A stretch of DNA of 64,000 bases from the NCBI RefSeq assembly GCF_023740735.1, contig NZ_JAMRXH010000003.1, positions 1 through 64,000 on the forward strand, read 5' to 3'. The stretch is from Nocardia sp. CDC159. Its GTDB lineage: Bacteria > Actinomycetota > Actinomycetes > Mycobacteriales > Mycobacteriaceae. Numbering within the stretch: the stretch's first letter is position 1; each line of letters starts with the position of its first letter. The translations under genes and the position numbers were made by a program. A model generated the notes under the pieces. The model had not been told where the DNA came from, ran no database searches, and worked only from the letters and a program-made list of their open reading frames with translations. Below are positions 1 to 9,436 of the stretch, piece after piece.

Positions 1-5
1 AGCAT

Positions 6-22
6 GGGCTCGATCCGAGCCC
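6..22. terminator. Short perfect hairpin at the window edge
   Basis: Seven-base arms (GGGCTCG and CGAGCCC) around a three-base loop form a perfect inverted repeat. There is no T-run on either strand. It could be the terminator of a gene lying left of the window or of the minus-strand gene that ends at 181; the sequence does not decide. I see nothing else recognisable in bases 23-180. Confidence 0.25.
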
Positions 23-180
23 AGGCCCGATCAGTTACCTCACCTCGACCAACCACCGCATACAGCTAACACAACCACGACACCGACTCACCCAAACCCG
101 CACAACCACTTACAGGACACGCCCTAGCCGCCGAGTGTCGTTGTCGCCGAGTGTGATCGCCGCCTCGGCGACCTGCGACC

Positions 181-750
181 TCAGCGCTCCCACAGTTTCC
201 ACATGGCCAGCTCGTCGTTGTACCCGCGGACGCGGTGCGCCGCGTCGCGCAGGGGCCGTCCGGCGGTGAGTTCGTAGAACAGCAGGAGTACGGCCAACAG
301 CGCCGTATGTCCGCCGGGCGCGCCGGTCGGAGCGAAGTAGGCGGCGGCGCCGCTGTCCAGAAATGCCTGGGCGAGTGCGGGTTTGCCGGTATCGCAGCCG
401 GTGGAAATGACCGCGCTACCGGGAACGCGCAGATGCCGGCGAACACGTTTGGGCCCCATCCGGTCGGTGAACGGCTGCTCGGCGGCGATCGAATCGGCGA
501 GTTCGGGAAGCAGGATGCGCCCGTCCTCCCCGTGGCAGCAGATGATCACATAGGGCGCGACCGGCCGGGCCCCGCCGAGGGCGGCGAGCACATGACGCGG
601 CTGGCCGATCGGGAAGTAGTTGACCCGGACCCCGAACTCCTCCAGCACACCTCGCACCGAGAGCGCCGAACCGTCCTCGATGTTCAGTAGGTCGACCTCG
701 GTCCAAGCGAGCTGGCCACCGACTACATCCTCGATCCGTGAACGCGACAC
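181..750 (-). CDS. Stand-alone CHAT/caspase-like (clan CD) protein
   Basis: This 189-residue protein has the layout of a caspase-fold cysteine peptidase. A beta-strand ends in VIICCHGEDG (His73), and a second strand ends in VISTGCDTG (Cys119), the spacing expected for a His/Cys dyad. The last third (LAQAFLDSGAAAYFAP, then LLLFYELTAGRPLRDA) resembles the CHAT ending in which a gap is followed by a helix with FY...L..G....A. CHAT domains are usually joined to TPR or other sensor domains; here the domain stands alone. An in-frame TAG lies a few codons upstream and no Shine-Dalgarno precedes the GTG start, so it could be a leaderless gene or the remnant of a longer one. Substrate and partners are unknown. 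The family call is pattern recognition and is moderately firm. Confidence 0.6.
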   Translation of the reverse strand: MSRSRIEDVVGGQLAWTEVDLLNIEDGSALSVRGVLEEFGVRVNYFPIGQPRHVLAALGGARPVAPYVIICCHGEDGRILLPELADSIAAEQPFTDRMGPKRVRRHLRVPGSAVISTGCDTGKPALAQAFLDSGAAAYFAPTGAPGGHTALLAVLLLFYELTAGRPLRDAAHRVRGYNDELAMWKLWER

Positions 751-999
751 CGAGCCGACAGTACCGAGCCGGGCCCGCGAGTCGAGCGGCTACCACCTGG
801 TACGGCACCGAAAGTTGTTGCGACCGAGATAGTGCCGTGATCTGCGACCGAACGCCGCACTCCATGATCGTTTAACATACCCGATCGCGTGCGGATTCGC
901 TTCGGCAAATCTCCTGCCCTGCATCATCGCCCGCTCTCCCTGAAGTCTTTCTTACGTCACTCGTAGGCCGTATGCACCGTCCATACCCTTGCCTCCGGA

Positions 1000-2679
1000 A
1001 TGAATGACAACGAATTCCGTGACAACAGAATGACAACCGACAACAGAATGACGATGCGTAGGCAGATGTACGGACGGCGGCTGTCTCTGGCCGCGCTGAT
1101 GACCTGTATGGTGACCGGGCTCGGCTGGTTGGTGGCGGTCGGACCGGGCGAGGCGGCGCCGGGCGACGGGCTCGACGACGCGGTGAAGGCCACCGTGGCC
1201 GAGGAGCCGGACCTCGACGCCACCGAGAATGTGAAGCAGGAGGCCACCGTCGTGGATCGCCTGCGCAGCGAGGGTGATTGGGTATTCGGCGGCGCGACCC
1301 TTCCGCCGGGGGAAAAGGATTCGCCGTTATCGACGTTGTATGTGGCCAAACACCAGGGCAATCGCAAATGGCAGGTCGCTTTGCAGGGCACCGAGGAATT
1401 CAACGGATTGGCCCAGCAGGCGCCCGAATCGGTGGTGAGCAAAGACGAGAAGGCGGCCTTGGGGGCGCAGCCCGCCCGGCCGAATCGCACCGGGCTGGCG
1501 CTGCCCTGGCGGCAGGGCGAGGCGTGGTACATGGGCGGGGGCCCGCACGGCAACAGCGGTGACAGCCGCCCGTTCAACTCGATCGACTTCAACGGCGGCG
1601 ACGGCCGGGTCCTGGCCCCGGCCGGTGGCCGGGTCTACAAGACCTGCGTGCGCAATGGTAGTGCGGAGGTGAAGATCGTCCATCCGAACGGCTACACCAC
1701 CTCCTACTACCACATGACCAACATCATCGATGTCCGGGACGGCACCGAGATCGCGGCCGGAACCTATCTCGGCCACATCGGTGTCCAGTTGCCCTGCGGC
1801 GGCAGCGCGAGCGGCGCGCACGTGCACATGTCGCTGTATCAGGGCAGTCGTCCGGTACCGGTCGACGGTATGACCCTGGGCGGCTGGACCTTTCACGAGA
1901 GCGGCGGGCCCTACGGCGGATTCGCCGAACGCAACGGCCAGCGGGTGGGCCCCGGCGGCAGGCTGACCAACTTCGGGGGCGGTGACGCCCCCGCACCCGA
2001 TCCGAAGCCCGAACCGCCCAAGCCGACCCCGAAACCGCCCACACCCAAGCCGGATCCGAAACCGTCTCCGGCGCGCGGCACCGTCCGCCCGCATCCCGAC
2101 CGCTGGCGCGCGGTCAATCTGCGCGCCGAGCCGAGCCTGCGCGGCACCGTCACCGGCAAGCTCCGCAACGGCGACCAGGTGACGATCGTGTGCACGGCCA
2201 CCGGCGACCGCGTCGGCGGCAAATGGGGTGCGACAACGCTGTGGAACAAGCTCGACAACGGCGCGTGGATCAGCGACGGGTTCGTCGACACCGGCAGCAA
2301 TCGTCCGGTGGCACCGGCCTGCGACGACAACGCACCGACACCGAAACCGGATCCGGCACCGAAACCCGACCCCACACCGAAACCCGATCCGGCACCGAAA
2401 CCCGATCCGGCACCGAATCCCGCGCGCGGCACCATCCGCCCCGCCCCGGGCTCGCCCGCGGTCAATCTCCGTTCCGGACCGAGCCTGCAGAGCTCGGTCG
2501 TCGGTACCAAGCGCGACGGTGAGGTGGTGACCATCGCGTGCACCACCACCGGCGGACCCGTCGCCGGCCGCTGGGGCCGGACCACGCTGTGGAACAAGCT
2601 CGACAACGGCGCCTGGGTCACCGACGGCTTCCTCGAGACCGGCAGCAACGGTCCCGTGGCCCCCGCCTGCGGCGGCTGA
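1000..2679 (+). CDS. Secreted M23 (LasA/LytM-type) peptidase with two SH3 domains
   Basis: This is a predicted exported cell-wall endopeptidase. A hydrophobic signal segment (about residues 28-52) is followed by a short N-terminal region and a zinc peptidase domain (about 165-290). Candidate zinc ligands are His183, Asp196 and the HVH motif at 274-276; YYHM at 236-239 is also typical. Two bacterial SH3-like repeats follow (about 365-435 and 478-555), each introduced by a Pro/Lys/Asp-rich linker of PKP repeats that probably spans peptidoglycan. A TACCCT box 10 bases upstream favours the first ATG. However, in-frame ATGs at 1030, 1048 and 1054 lie in an 18-nt tandem duplication and would give a shorter, more typical signal peptide. 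None has a Shine-Dalgarno. The gene converges on polA with only 5 bases between stops. Confidence 0.88.
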   Translation: MNDNEFRDNRMTTDNRMTMRRQMYGRRLSLAALMTCMVTGLGWLVAVGPGEAAPGDGLDDAVKATVAEEPDLDATENVKQEATVVDRLRSEGDWVFGGATLPPGEKDSPLSTLYVAKHQGNRKWQVALQGTEEFNGLAQQAPESVVSKDEKAALGAQPARPNRTGLALPWRQGEAWYMGGGPHGNSGDSRPFNSIDFNGGDGRVLAPAGGRVYKTCVRNGSAEVKIVHPNGYTTSYYHMTNIIDVRDGTEIAAGTYLGHIGVQLPCGGSASGAHVHMSLYQGSRPVPVDGMTLGGWTFHESGGPYGGFAERNGQRVGPGGRLTNFGGGDAPAPDPKPEPPKPTPKPPTPKPDPKPSPARGTVRPHPDRWRAVNLRAEPSLRGTVTGKLRNGDQVTIVCTATGDRVGGKWGATTLWNKLDNGAWISDGFVDTGSNRPVAPACDDNAPTPKPDPAPKPDPTPKPDPAPKPDPAPNPARGTIRPAPGSPAVNLRSGPSLQSSVVGTKRDGEVVTIACTTTGGPVAGRWGRTTLWNKLDNGAWVTDGFLETGSNGPVAPACGG

Positions 2680-2684
2680 TCGGG

Positions 2685-5420
2685 CTAGTGGGCCGCGGCG
2701 TCCCAGCTGCGGCCCACACCCACCGACACCTCGAGCGGCACCGACAGATCGATGGCCTTCGACATGTGTTCGCGGGCCAGTGCTTCCAGGGCCTCGCGTT
2801 CACCCGCGGCGACCTCGAAGACGAGTTCGTCGTGAATCTGCAGCAGCATGCGCGATTTCAGGCCCGAGGCGTGCATCGCGTTCTGCACGTTGATCATCGC
2901 GACCTTGATGATGTCGGCGGCCGTGCCCTGGATGGGCGCGTTGAGGGCCATCCGCTCGGCGGCCTCGCGGCGCTGGCGGTTGCTGGAGTCCAGATCGGGC
3001 AGATAGCGGCGGCGGCCGAACAGGGTTTCGGTGTAGCCGACCTTGCGGGCCTGCACGACAGCGTCCTGGAGGTAGTCGCGAATATTGCCGAAGCGGTTGA
3101 AATAGACCTCCATCTGGGCCTTCGCCTCCTCGGCGCTGATCTTCAGCTGCTGCGACAGGCCGTAGGCCGAAAGCCCGTATGCCAGACCGTAGGACATCGC
3201 CTTGATCCGGCGGCGCATCTCCGGATGCACCTCGCCGATCGGGATGTCGAAGGCCTTGGACGCCACGAAGGTGTGCAGATCCTCACCGGAGTTGAACGCC
3301 TCGATCAGCCCCTCGTCCTTGGACAGATGCGCCATGATGCGCATCTCGATCTGGCTGTAGTCGGCGGTCATCAGCGATTCGAAGCCGGGGCCGACGACGA
3401 AGGTGTCGCGGATGCGGCGGCCGGTGTCGGTGCGGATCGGGATGTTCTGCAGATTCGGCTCGGTCGAGGACAGCCGACCGGTCGCGGCGATGGTCTGGTT
3501 GAACGTGGTGTGGATGCGGCCGTCGTCGGCGACCGACTTGAGCAGGCCGTCCACGGTCACCTTCAATCGGGTCGCGTCCCGGTGCGCGAGCAGATGTTCC
3601 AGGAACGGATGCTGGGTCTTCTCGAACAGCGATTCCAGCGCGTCGGCGTCGGTGGTGTAGCCGGTCTTGGTGCGCTTGGTCTTGGGCATGTCCAGCTCGT
3701 CGAACAGCACCACCTGCAGCTGTTTGGGCGAGCCGAGATTGATTTGCTTGCCGATCACCTCGTAGGCGGCGTTGGCGGCATCGGTGACCCGACCGGCGAA
3801 TTCGGACTGCAGCTGCTCCAGCTCGGCGACGTCGACGGCGATGCCCGCCTCCTCGAGCTCGGCCAGCACACCCAGCAGCGGCAGCTCCATCTCGGTGAGC
3901 AATGTGGTGGATTCGATGCCCCGCAGTTCCGCGTCGAAGGCGTCGGCCAGATCGGAAACCGCTCGCGCGCGCAGGATTTCGGCCTGGGCGAGTTCGGCGT
4001 CGACCTGCTCGGAATCGTCGAGCAGCGACAGCTGGGTGTCCTCGGCGGCCTCCACGCGCAGCTCGCGCGACAAATAACGCAGCGACAGATCGTCGAGATT
4101 GAAGGTGCGCTGCCCCGGGCGGACCAGATAGGCGGCCAGGGCCGTATCGCTGGTGAGCCCGTCCAGCTTCCAGCCGCGTGCGCGCAGCGCGTGCATGGCG
4201 GATTTGGCCTCGTGCACCGCCTTTGGGATCGAGGCATCGGCCAACCAGGCGCCCAGCGCCTTCTCGTCCTCCGGCGTCAGCGCGACCACATCGAAGTAAC
4301 CGCCCTCCCCGTCGGCCGCGGCGATCGCGATCGCCTTCACATCGCCGTGCACGGGGGTGCCGGTGCCCGCGATCGAAACGCCGTGGCGCTGACCCGCTTT
4401 GGCGTGTTCGGCCAGCCAGTCGGCGGCCGCGCCGGATTCGACCGCGCCGCCGGAGATCTCGAAGCCGGACTCGGCCTCGGGCTCCGGCGGGGCAAGGGTC
4501 TCGAACAGCCGGTCGCGCAGCACCCGGAATTCCAGATCGTCGAACAGCCGATGGATCTTGTCCCGATCCCACGGCTGCTGGGCCAGCTGGTCGGGGGTGT
4601 AGGGCAGCGGGACGTCCTTGACCATCTCGGTGAGCTGGCGATTGAGCACCACGCTGGACAGGTTGGCGCGCAACGCGTCACCGACCTTGCCCTTCACCTG
4701 GTCGACCCGATCGACCAGGGTGGCCAGATCGCCGTATTCGCGCACCCACTTGGCGGCCGTCTTCTCTCCCACGCCCGGAATGCCGGGCAGGTTGTCGCTC
4801 GGATCGCCGCGCAGCGCCGCGAAATCCGGATACTGGGCCGGGGTCAGACCGTACTTCTCCTCCACCGCGGCGGGGGTGAAGCGGGTCAGCTCCGATACGC
4901 CCTTGCGCGGATACAGCACCGTCACATCGTCGTTGACCAGCTGGATCGAGTCGCGGTCGCCGGTGACGATCAGCACCCGGAACCCCTGCGGCACGGCCTG
5001 AGCGGTGAGGGTGGCGATGATGTCGTCGGCCTCGTAGCCCTCGATCGCCATCGTCGGGATGCCGAGCGCACCCAGCACCTCCTGGGTGATCTCGACCTGG
5101 CCGCGGAACTCGTCGGGCGTGGTGATCCGGTTGGCCTTGTACTCCGGATAGGTCTCGGTGCGGAAGGTCTTGCGGTTGACGTCGAAGGCCGCCGCCACGT
5201 GCGTGGGTTTCTCGTCGCGCAGCAGATTGATCAGCATCGCGGTGAACCCGTACACCGCGTTCGTGGTCTGCCCGGTGACGGTCTTGAAGTTCTCCGCGGG
5301 CAGCGCGTAGAACGCGCGATAGGCCAGCGAATGCCCGTCCAGCAGCAGAAGGGTCGGCCTCTCCCCGGAGGCTGCTGCGGGCACGCTGCTCTGACGCTGA
5401 TCGGTGGTGGCTGGGGTCAC
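2685..5420 (-). CDS. polA: DNA polymerase I
   Basis: This 911-residue family A polymerase fills Okazaki and repair gaps. The N-terminal 5' nuclease domain begins with TLLLLDGHSLAYRAFYALP. A middle domain lacks an obvious proofreading active site, as in mycobacterial PolA. The polymerase domain carries motif A (DYSQIEMRI), motif B (RRIKAMSYGLAYG) and motif C (QIHDELVFE). I place the start at GTG 5420, not at the more upstream codon at 5450, because a TAGACT -10 box sits exactly seven bases before it, giving a leaderless message, and the protein then matches the family. Nothing suggests truncation. Confidence 0.97.
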   Translation of the reverse strand: MTPATTDQRQSSVPAAASGERPTLLLLDGHSLAYRAFYALPAENFKTVTGQTTNAVYGFTAMLINLLRDEKPTHVAAAFDVNRKTFRTETYPEYKANRITTPDEFRGQVEITQEVLGALGIPTMAIEGYEADDIIATLTAQAVPQGFRVLIVTGDRDSIQLVNDDVTVLYPRKGVSELTRFTPAAVEEKYGLTPAQYPDFAALRGDPSDNLPGIPGVGEKTAAKWVREYGDLATLVDRVDQVKGKVGDALRANLSSVVLNRQLTEMVKDVPLPYTPDQLAQQPWDRDKIHRLFDDLEFRVLRDRLFETLAPPEPEAESGFEISGGAVESGAAADWLAEHAKAGQRHGVSIAGTGTPVHGDVKAIAIAAADGEGGYFDVVALTPEDEKALGAWLADASIPKAVHEAKSAMHALRARGWKLDGLTSDTALAAYLVRPGQRTFNLDDLSLRYLSRELRVEAAEDTQLSLLDDSEQVDAELAQAEILRARAVSDLADAFDAELRGIESTTLLTEMELPLLGVLAELEEAGIAVDVAELEQLQSEFAGRVTDAANAAYEVIGKQINLGSPKQLQVVLFDELDMPKTKRTKTGYTTDADALESLFEKTQHPFLEHLLAHRDATRLKVTVDGLLKSVADDGRIHTTFNQTIAATGRLSSTEPNLQNIPIRTDTGRRIRDTFVVGPGFESLMTADYSQIEMRIMAHLSKDEGLIEAFNSGEDLHTFVASKAFDIPIGEVHPEMRRRIKAMSYGLAYGLSAYGLSQQLKISAEEAKAQMEVYFNRFGNIRDYLQDAVVQARKVGYTETLFGRRRYLPDLDSSNRQRREAAERMALNAPIQGTAADIIKVAMINVQNAMHASGLKSRMLLQIHDELVFEVAAGEREALEALAREHMSKAIDLSVPLEVSVGVGRSWDAAAH

Positions 5421-5427
5421 GGCACAG

Positions 5428-5433
5428 AGTCTA
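5428..5433 (-). promoter_or_regulatory. Predicted leaderless promoter (-10) of polA
   Basis: TAGACT on the minus strand is separated by seven bases from the GTG at 5420. Transcription starting about seven bases after the -10 would begin at the start codon. This is the same geometry seen before eleven other genes in the window. No clear -35 is visible. Confidence 0.5.
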
Positions 5434-5474
5434 TGTACCGGCACCGACAACCCGCGACGCCACCACCGCGGCGG

Positions 5475-7493
5475 CTATCGAAGCGGCGCGTTCAGGTCGT
5501 AGACCGCGACGCCACCGATGCGGGTGACCTGGAAGTGCGCGGCCACCCAGTCGGCGATATCGCGATGCGTGGCCTGCGCCCACGGGGTGGTGACCAGCGG
5601 CGCGGACGGGTCGTAGCGCCAGGTCGGCGGCAGGCGCATCTCCTGGGTGACGTAGTAGCCGATGCGATGGTCGTCCACCAGCTGCTGGAAACGGCCGAGC
5701 GAGGGCACCGGATCGTCACCGGCGAAACCGCCGACCGCCAGCACCGCGGTGTGGCTGGCCAACTCCATCGCCGCGGCGATCGAGGACCGCTCCACGGCCG
5801 CCGACCAGGTGGCGTCGCTGTGGCGCAGCCGGTCCACGATGCGCGGATCGGTGAACGCCGTGCCGTCGGCGAAATTGCGCAGCTGTGCCTTCACGATGGC
5901 CTGGAAGCCGGTCTCCGGCGGGGGCGGCGGACCGACGACCGGGCTGCGGCCGGTGTGCGCCTGCGGCAGGGTGGCCGCGGCATAGGCGGTCGAGCCGCCG
6001 AGCCCGGCGATCAGGCCCACCACGACCAGTACGGCGGCGGCCCCGGCACGCACCCGGTCGAAGGAGCGGACCAGCGCGGTCACGACCAGGCCGAGCGCGG
6101 CCCCCGCCGTGACCGCGAGCACGAGCCAGCGCACCGCGGGCTGCCAGTCCGCATTGCGTTGCAGCACAACGAAACTCCACACGCCCGCGGCCAGGACCAC
6201 CGCGGCCGCGCCGAGCCGCCCGAACGCCTCGTCGCGCCGCCGCCACAGCTCGGCCACGCCGACGCCCAGCGTCCCGGCGACGGCGGGCGCGATCGCCAGC
6301 GAGTAGTAGGCGTGCTCGGCCGAGGTCATCGCGCTCAGCGCCGCGCCGACCAGGATCAGCCAGACGCCGAACAGCAGTGCGGCGGCGCGGATCTCGTCGG
6401 TGCGCGGCGCGCGCCACCGGGACGCCAGCACCAGCACCAGGGCCACCAGCGCGGCCGGTACCAGCCAGGAGATCTGGAATCCGCTCTCCCCCAGGAACAA
6501 TCGGGCCGGTCCGGCGGAGCCGAAGTCGTTGAAGCTGTTGAGCAGCTGGGTCGGCACCCGATATCCGGGCGGCAGCGGCGTCTGCCCGCCGATCTCCTGA
6601 TTGCCCAGGAAACGACCGAAACCGTTGTAGCCGAGCACCAGATCCATGAACGAGTTGTCGGTGGACCCGGCGATGTACGGTCGCGAGGAGGCGGGCCACA
6701 GCACCGTCAGCAGCACGTACCAGCCCGAGGAGACGATCAGGGCGAGCGCGGCGATCGCCAGGTGGATCACCCTGCGGCCCAGCGCGATCGGCGCGGCCAC
6801 GAGATAGACCAGCGCCAGGGCGGGCAGGGCCAGCAGGCCCTCGAGCATCTTGGCCAGGAAGGCGAAGCCGAGGGCAACGCCCGCGAGGGCCAGCCAGCGC
6901 GCGTCGGCCCTGGGCAGCGCGCGGATCACGCAGTAGGCGGCCGCGGTCATCAGCAGCACCATCGCGGCGTCGGGATTGTTGAACCGGAACATCAGCGCCA
7001 CCACCGGTGTGACCGCCAGCACCGCACCGGCCAGCAGGCCCGCGACGTCGTTGCGGGTGATCCGGGTCACCGCCGCGTACAGCAGCCCGACCGCGGCCAC
7101 GGCCATGAGTGCCTGCGGCACCAGCATGCTCGCGCTGGAGAAGCCGAACAGCCGCCCGGACAGGCCCATCACCCACAGGGCCAGCGGCGGCTTGTCGACG
7201 GTGATGAAATTGGCCGGATCGACCGAGCCGAACAGCCACGCCTTCGCGTCCCGGGTGGCCGACCAGGCCGCACCCGCGTAGAAGTTGTTGGCCATCGCGC
7301 TGTCGGTGATCCGCCACAGATACGCCGCCGCGGTGGCGACGAGCAGCACGGCGAGCCCGGCACGCGGGGCCAGACGTGCGGGCCGTGGGGTCGAGGAGGA
7401 CGGACTCGGGTCGATCGGTGGTTCGAGCCGGGGTTTCTCGGCGACGGAAGCTTCCACTCGGAAGAGTGTCGCAAGGGGGTCATACCCTCGCAA
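5475..7493 (-). CDS. Polytopic glycosyltransferase, family 39/ArnT-like (GT-C fold)
   Basis: This protein of about 670 residues has a short cytoplasmic Pro/Ser-rich N-terminus and then roughly a dozen hydrophobic segments, ending in a soluble extracytoplasmic region of about 200 residues. The first external loop holds NNFYAGAAWSATRDAKAW and the motif ITVDKPPLALWV, the acidic/DKPP loop seen in bacterial ArnT/PMT-like GT-C enzymes. Such enzymes take sugar from a polyprenyl-phosphate donor and transfer it outside the membrane; the acceptor cannot be read from sequence. The first possible start is TTG 7493; GTG 7457 would trim 12 residues, and neither has a clear Shine-Dalgarno. It lies 54 bases upstream of polA in the same direction, but polA appears to have its own promoter. 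Confidence 0.85.
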   Translation of the reverse strand: MRGYDPLATLFRVEASVAEKPRLEPPIDPSPSSSTPRPARLAPRAGLAVLLVATAAAYLWRITDSAMANNFYAGAAWSATRDAKAWLFGSVDPANFITVDKPPLALWVMGLSGRLFGFSSASMLVPQALMAVAAVGLLYAAVTRITRNDVAGLLAGAVLAVTPVVALMFRFNNPDAAMVLLMTAAAYCVIRALPRADARWLALAGVALGFAFLAKMLEGLLALPALALVYLVAAPIALGRRVIHLAIAALALIVSSGWYVLLTVLWPASSRPYIAGSTDNSFMDLVLGYNGFGRFLGNQEIGGQTPLPPGYRVPTQLLNSFNDFGSAGPARLFLGESGFQISWLVPAALVALVLVLASRWRAPRTDEIRAAALLFGVWLILVGAALSAMTSAEHAYYSLAIAPAVAGTLGVGVAELWRRRDEAFGRLGAAAVVLAAGVWSFVVLQRNADWQPAVRWLVLAVTAGAALGLVVTALVRSFDRVRAGAAAVLVVVGLIAGLGGSTAYAAATLPQAHTGRSPVVGPPPPPETGFQAIVKAQLRNFADGTAFTDPRIVDRLRHSDATWSAAVERSSIAAAMELASHTAVLAVGGFAGDDPVPSLGRFQQLVDDHRIGYYVTQEMRLPPTWRYDPSAPLVTTPWAQATHRDIADWVAAHFQVTRIGGVAVYDLNAPLR

Positions 7494-7565
7494 CAGCTAC
7501 CCGGCAGCACTCCTATCGGATTGATCACATAATCAGTGGGTTTATCGTCACAACCACCGGAATTT

Positions 7566-7610
7566 CGGGCGGGGAGTCCGGATTGGGCTATTCGCCGGAA
7601 TCCCCGCCCG
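7566..7610 (-). terminator. Strong hairpin after livGF
   Basis: Two 16-base arms pair with a single G/A mismatch: CGGGCGGGGA pairs with TCCCCGCCCG, and TCCGG pairs with CCGGA inside it. It lies immediately downstream of the livGF stop codon. There is no T-tract, which is usual for actinobacterial hairpin terminators. Confidence 0.6.
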
Positions 7611-7615
7611 AGCGC

Positions 7616-9436
7616 TCACGCCACGCCGAGGTAGGCCGACTTCACCGCCGGATCGGTCAGCAGTTCGCGACCCGTGCCGGTCTTGGTGACCTCACCGGTC
7701 TCCAGGATGTAGGCGCGGTCGCTGCGCACCAGGGCCTGCTGGGCGTTCTGCTCGACCAGCAGCACGGTGGTGCCCCGGGCGTTGATCTCGCCGATGATCC
7801 GGAAGATCTGCTGGATCACCATGGGCGCCAGCCCCATCGACGGCTCGTCGAGCAGCAGCAGCTTGGGCCGGGCCATCAGGGCCCGCGCGATGGCCAGCAT
7901 CTGCTGCTCGCCGCCGGACAACGTGCCGCCGACCTGCCTGCGCCGCTCGGCCAGCCGCGGGAACAGCTCGAACACCCACTCCAGGGTCTTGGTGTAATCC
8001 GAGCGCTCCTTGAACGGCCGGGCGTGACAACCCATGTCGAGGTTCTCCTGCACGGTCATCCCGGGAAACACCCCGCGCCCCTCCGGCGCCTGGATCAATC
8101 CGGCCATCACCCGTTCGTGGGCCTTGACGCGGGTGATGTCCTTGCCCTCGAACAGGATTCGGCCGCGGGTGAGCGGTAGCAGGCCGGACAGCGCACGCAT
8201 GGTGGTGGTCTTGCCCGCGCCGTTGGCGCCCAGCAGGGTCACCAGCTCACCCTGATCGACCCGCAGCGAAACGCCGTGCAGGGCTTGGATTCTGCCGTAG
8301 TTGACGACCATGTCCTCGATCACCAGCAGCGGTTCGCCGCCGGATTCGGGCACCGCGTGCAGCGGCACCGGCTCGCGGCCCGGTGCCGTTGCGCCGCTGC
8401 CGGATTCGTCGGCCGCCACCCCCTGCTCGGAGACCTCCGCCGCGATCTCCGCGACCGCCTCGGCCGAGGCCCCGGCACCGAGCTGTTCGTCGGCCACGCC
8501 CAGGTAGGCAGCGATGACGGCGGGGTCGTCGCGGATCTCGCTCGGCAACCCGTCGGCGATCTTGCGGCCGAACTCGAGCACCACGATACGGTCGGTCACG
8601 CCCATGACCAGCCGCATATCGTGCTCGATGAGCAGCACCGTGAAGCCGTCGTCGCGGATCTTGCGGATCAGATCCATCAGCGCCGACTTCTCGGCCGGGT
8701 TGAATCCGGCCGCGGGCTCGTCCAGGCACAGCAGCTTGGGCTCGGTCGCCAGCGCGCGGGCGATCTCCAGGCGGCGCTGATCGCCGTAGGAGAGGTTGCG
8801 CGCCTTCTCCACCGCCCGCGGCGCGATGCCCACGAACTCCAGCAGCGCCATGCCGCGCTCGATGGCGTCACGCTCCTCGCGCCGATGCCGCGCGGTGCGC
8901 AGGATCGCGCCCGCCACCGAGGTCCGATGCCGGGCGTCGGCGCCCACGACCACGTTCTCCAGCGCGGTCATCTCTCCGAACAACCGGATGTTCTGGAAGG
9001 TCCGGGCGATGCCCAGCCGGGTGATCTCGTTGCGTTTGGTCGTCGTCAGCGGCTCGCCGTCGAAATACACCGCGCCCGCGGCCGGTCGGTAGACGCCGGT
9101 GATGGCGTTGAAGCAGGTGGTCTTGCCCGCCCCGTTGGGACCGATGAGACCGAGGATCTCGCCGCGGCGAATCTCGAAGCTCACCTCGTCGAGCGCGGTC
9201 AGACCGCCGAACTTCACCGTCAGACCCTCGGTGCGCAGCAGCGGCGCACCCACCGCGGTCTCGAATTCCCTTGTGGGCGCGACCACTTCGGCGACCGCCT
9301 CGGCGTCGGCCAGTTCCGGCAGCACCTCGGCGACATCCACCGTGCCCGCGGCCGGTTCGGTTGCCGCGTCCCCGGCGTAGCCCGCGGCCATGTCCTCGTT
9401 GTCGTACAGCGCGCCACCCGCGCTCGGACCGGTCAT
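7616..9436 (-). CDS. livGF: Fused LivG-LivF branched-chain amino acid ABC ATPase
   Basis: A single 606-residue open frame holds two complete ABC ATPases that are normally separate proteins. After an acidic Ala/Glu-rich N-terminal extension of about 65 residues, the LivG half has Walker A GPNGAGKTT (99-107), signature LSYGDQ (215-220) and Walker B LLCLDEP. A linker of about 55 residues leads to the LivF half, with Walker A GANGAGKTT (403-411), signature LSGGEQ and Walker B LLLLDEP. No stop codon or frame change separates them. The start ATG overlaps the livM stop (ATGA), so it is the last gene of livHMGF. The two halves would form the ATPase heterodimer of the importer within one chain. Function is secure; the fusion is the odd point. 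Confidence 0.95.
   Translation of the reverse strand: MTGPSAGGALYDNEDMAAGYAGDAATEPAAGTVDVAEVLPELADAEAVAEVVAPTREFETAVGAPLLRTEGLTVKFGGLTALDEVSFEIRRGEILGLIGPNGAGKTTCFNAITGVYRPAAGAVYFDGEPLTTTKRNEITRLGIARTFQNIRLFGEMTALENVVVGADARHRTSVAGAILRTARHRREERDAIERGMALLEFVGIAPRAVEKARNLSYGDQRRLEIARALATEPKLLCLDEPAAGFNPAEKSALMDLIRKIRDDGFTVLLIEHDMRLVMGVTDRIVVLEFGRKIADGLPSEIRDDPAVIAAYLGVADEQLGAGASAEAVAEIAAEVSEQGVAADESGSGATAPGREPVPLHAVPESGGEPLLVIEDMVVNYGRIQALHGVSLRVDQGELVTLLGANGAGKTTTMRALSGLLPLTRGRILFEGKDITRVKAHERVMAGLIQAPEGRGVFPGMTVQENLDMGCHARPFKERSDYTKTLEWVFELFPRLAERRRQVGGTLSGGEQQMLAIARALMARPKLLLLDEPSMGLAPMVIQQIFRIIGEINARGTTVLLVEQNAQQALVRSDRAYILETGEVTKTGTGRELLTDPAVKSAYLGVA

Noticed and set aside
2538..7532. Plus-strand open frame of 1664 codons opposite polA and the glycosyltransferase
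   Set aside because: It mirrors the minus-strand genes in a high-GC sequence where antisense stops are rare. Its composition (Arg/Gly/His/Gln-rich) has no domain, while both minus-strand genes have full family motifs.
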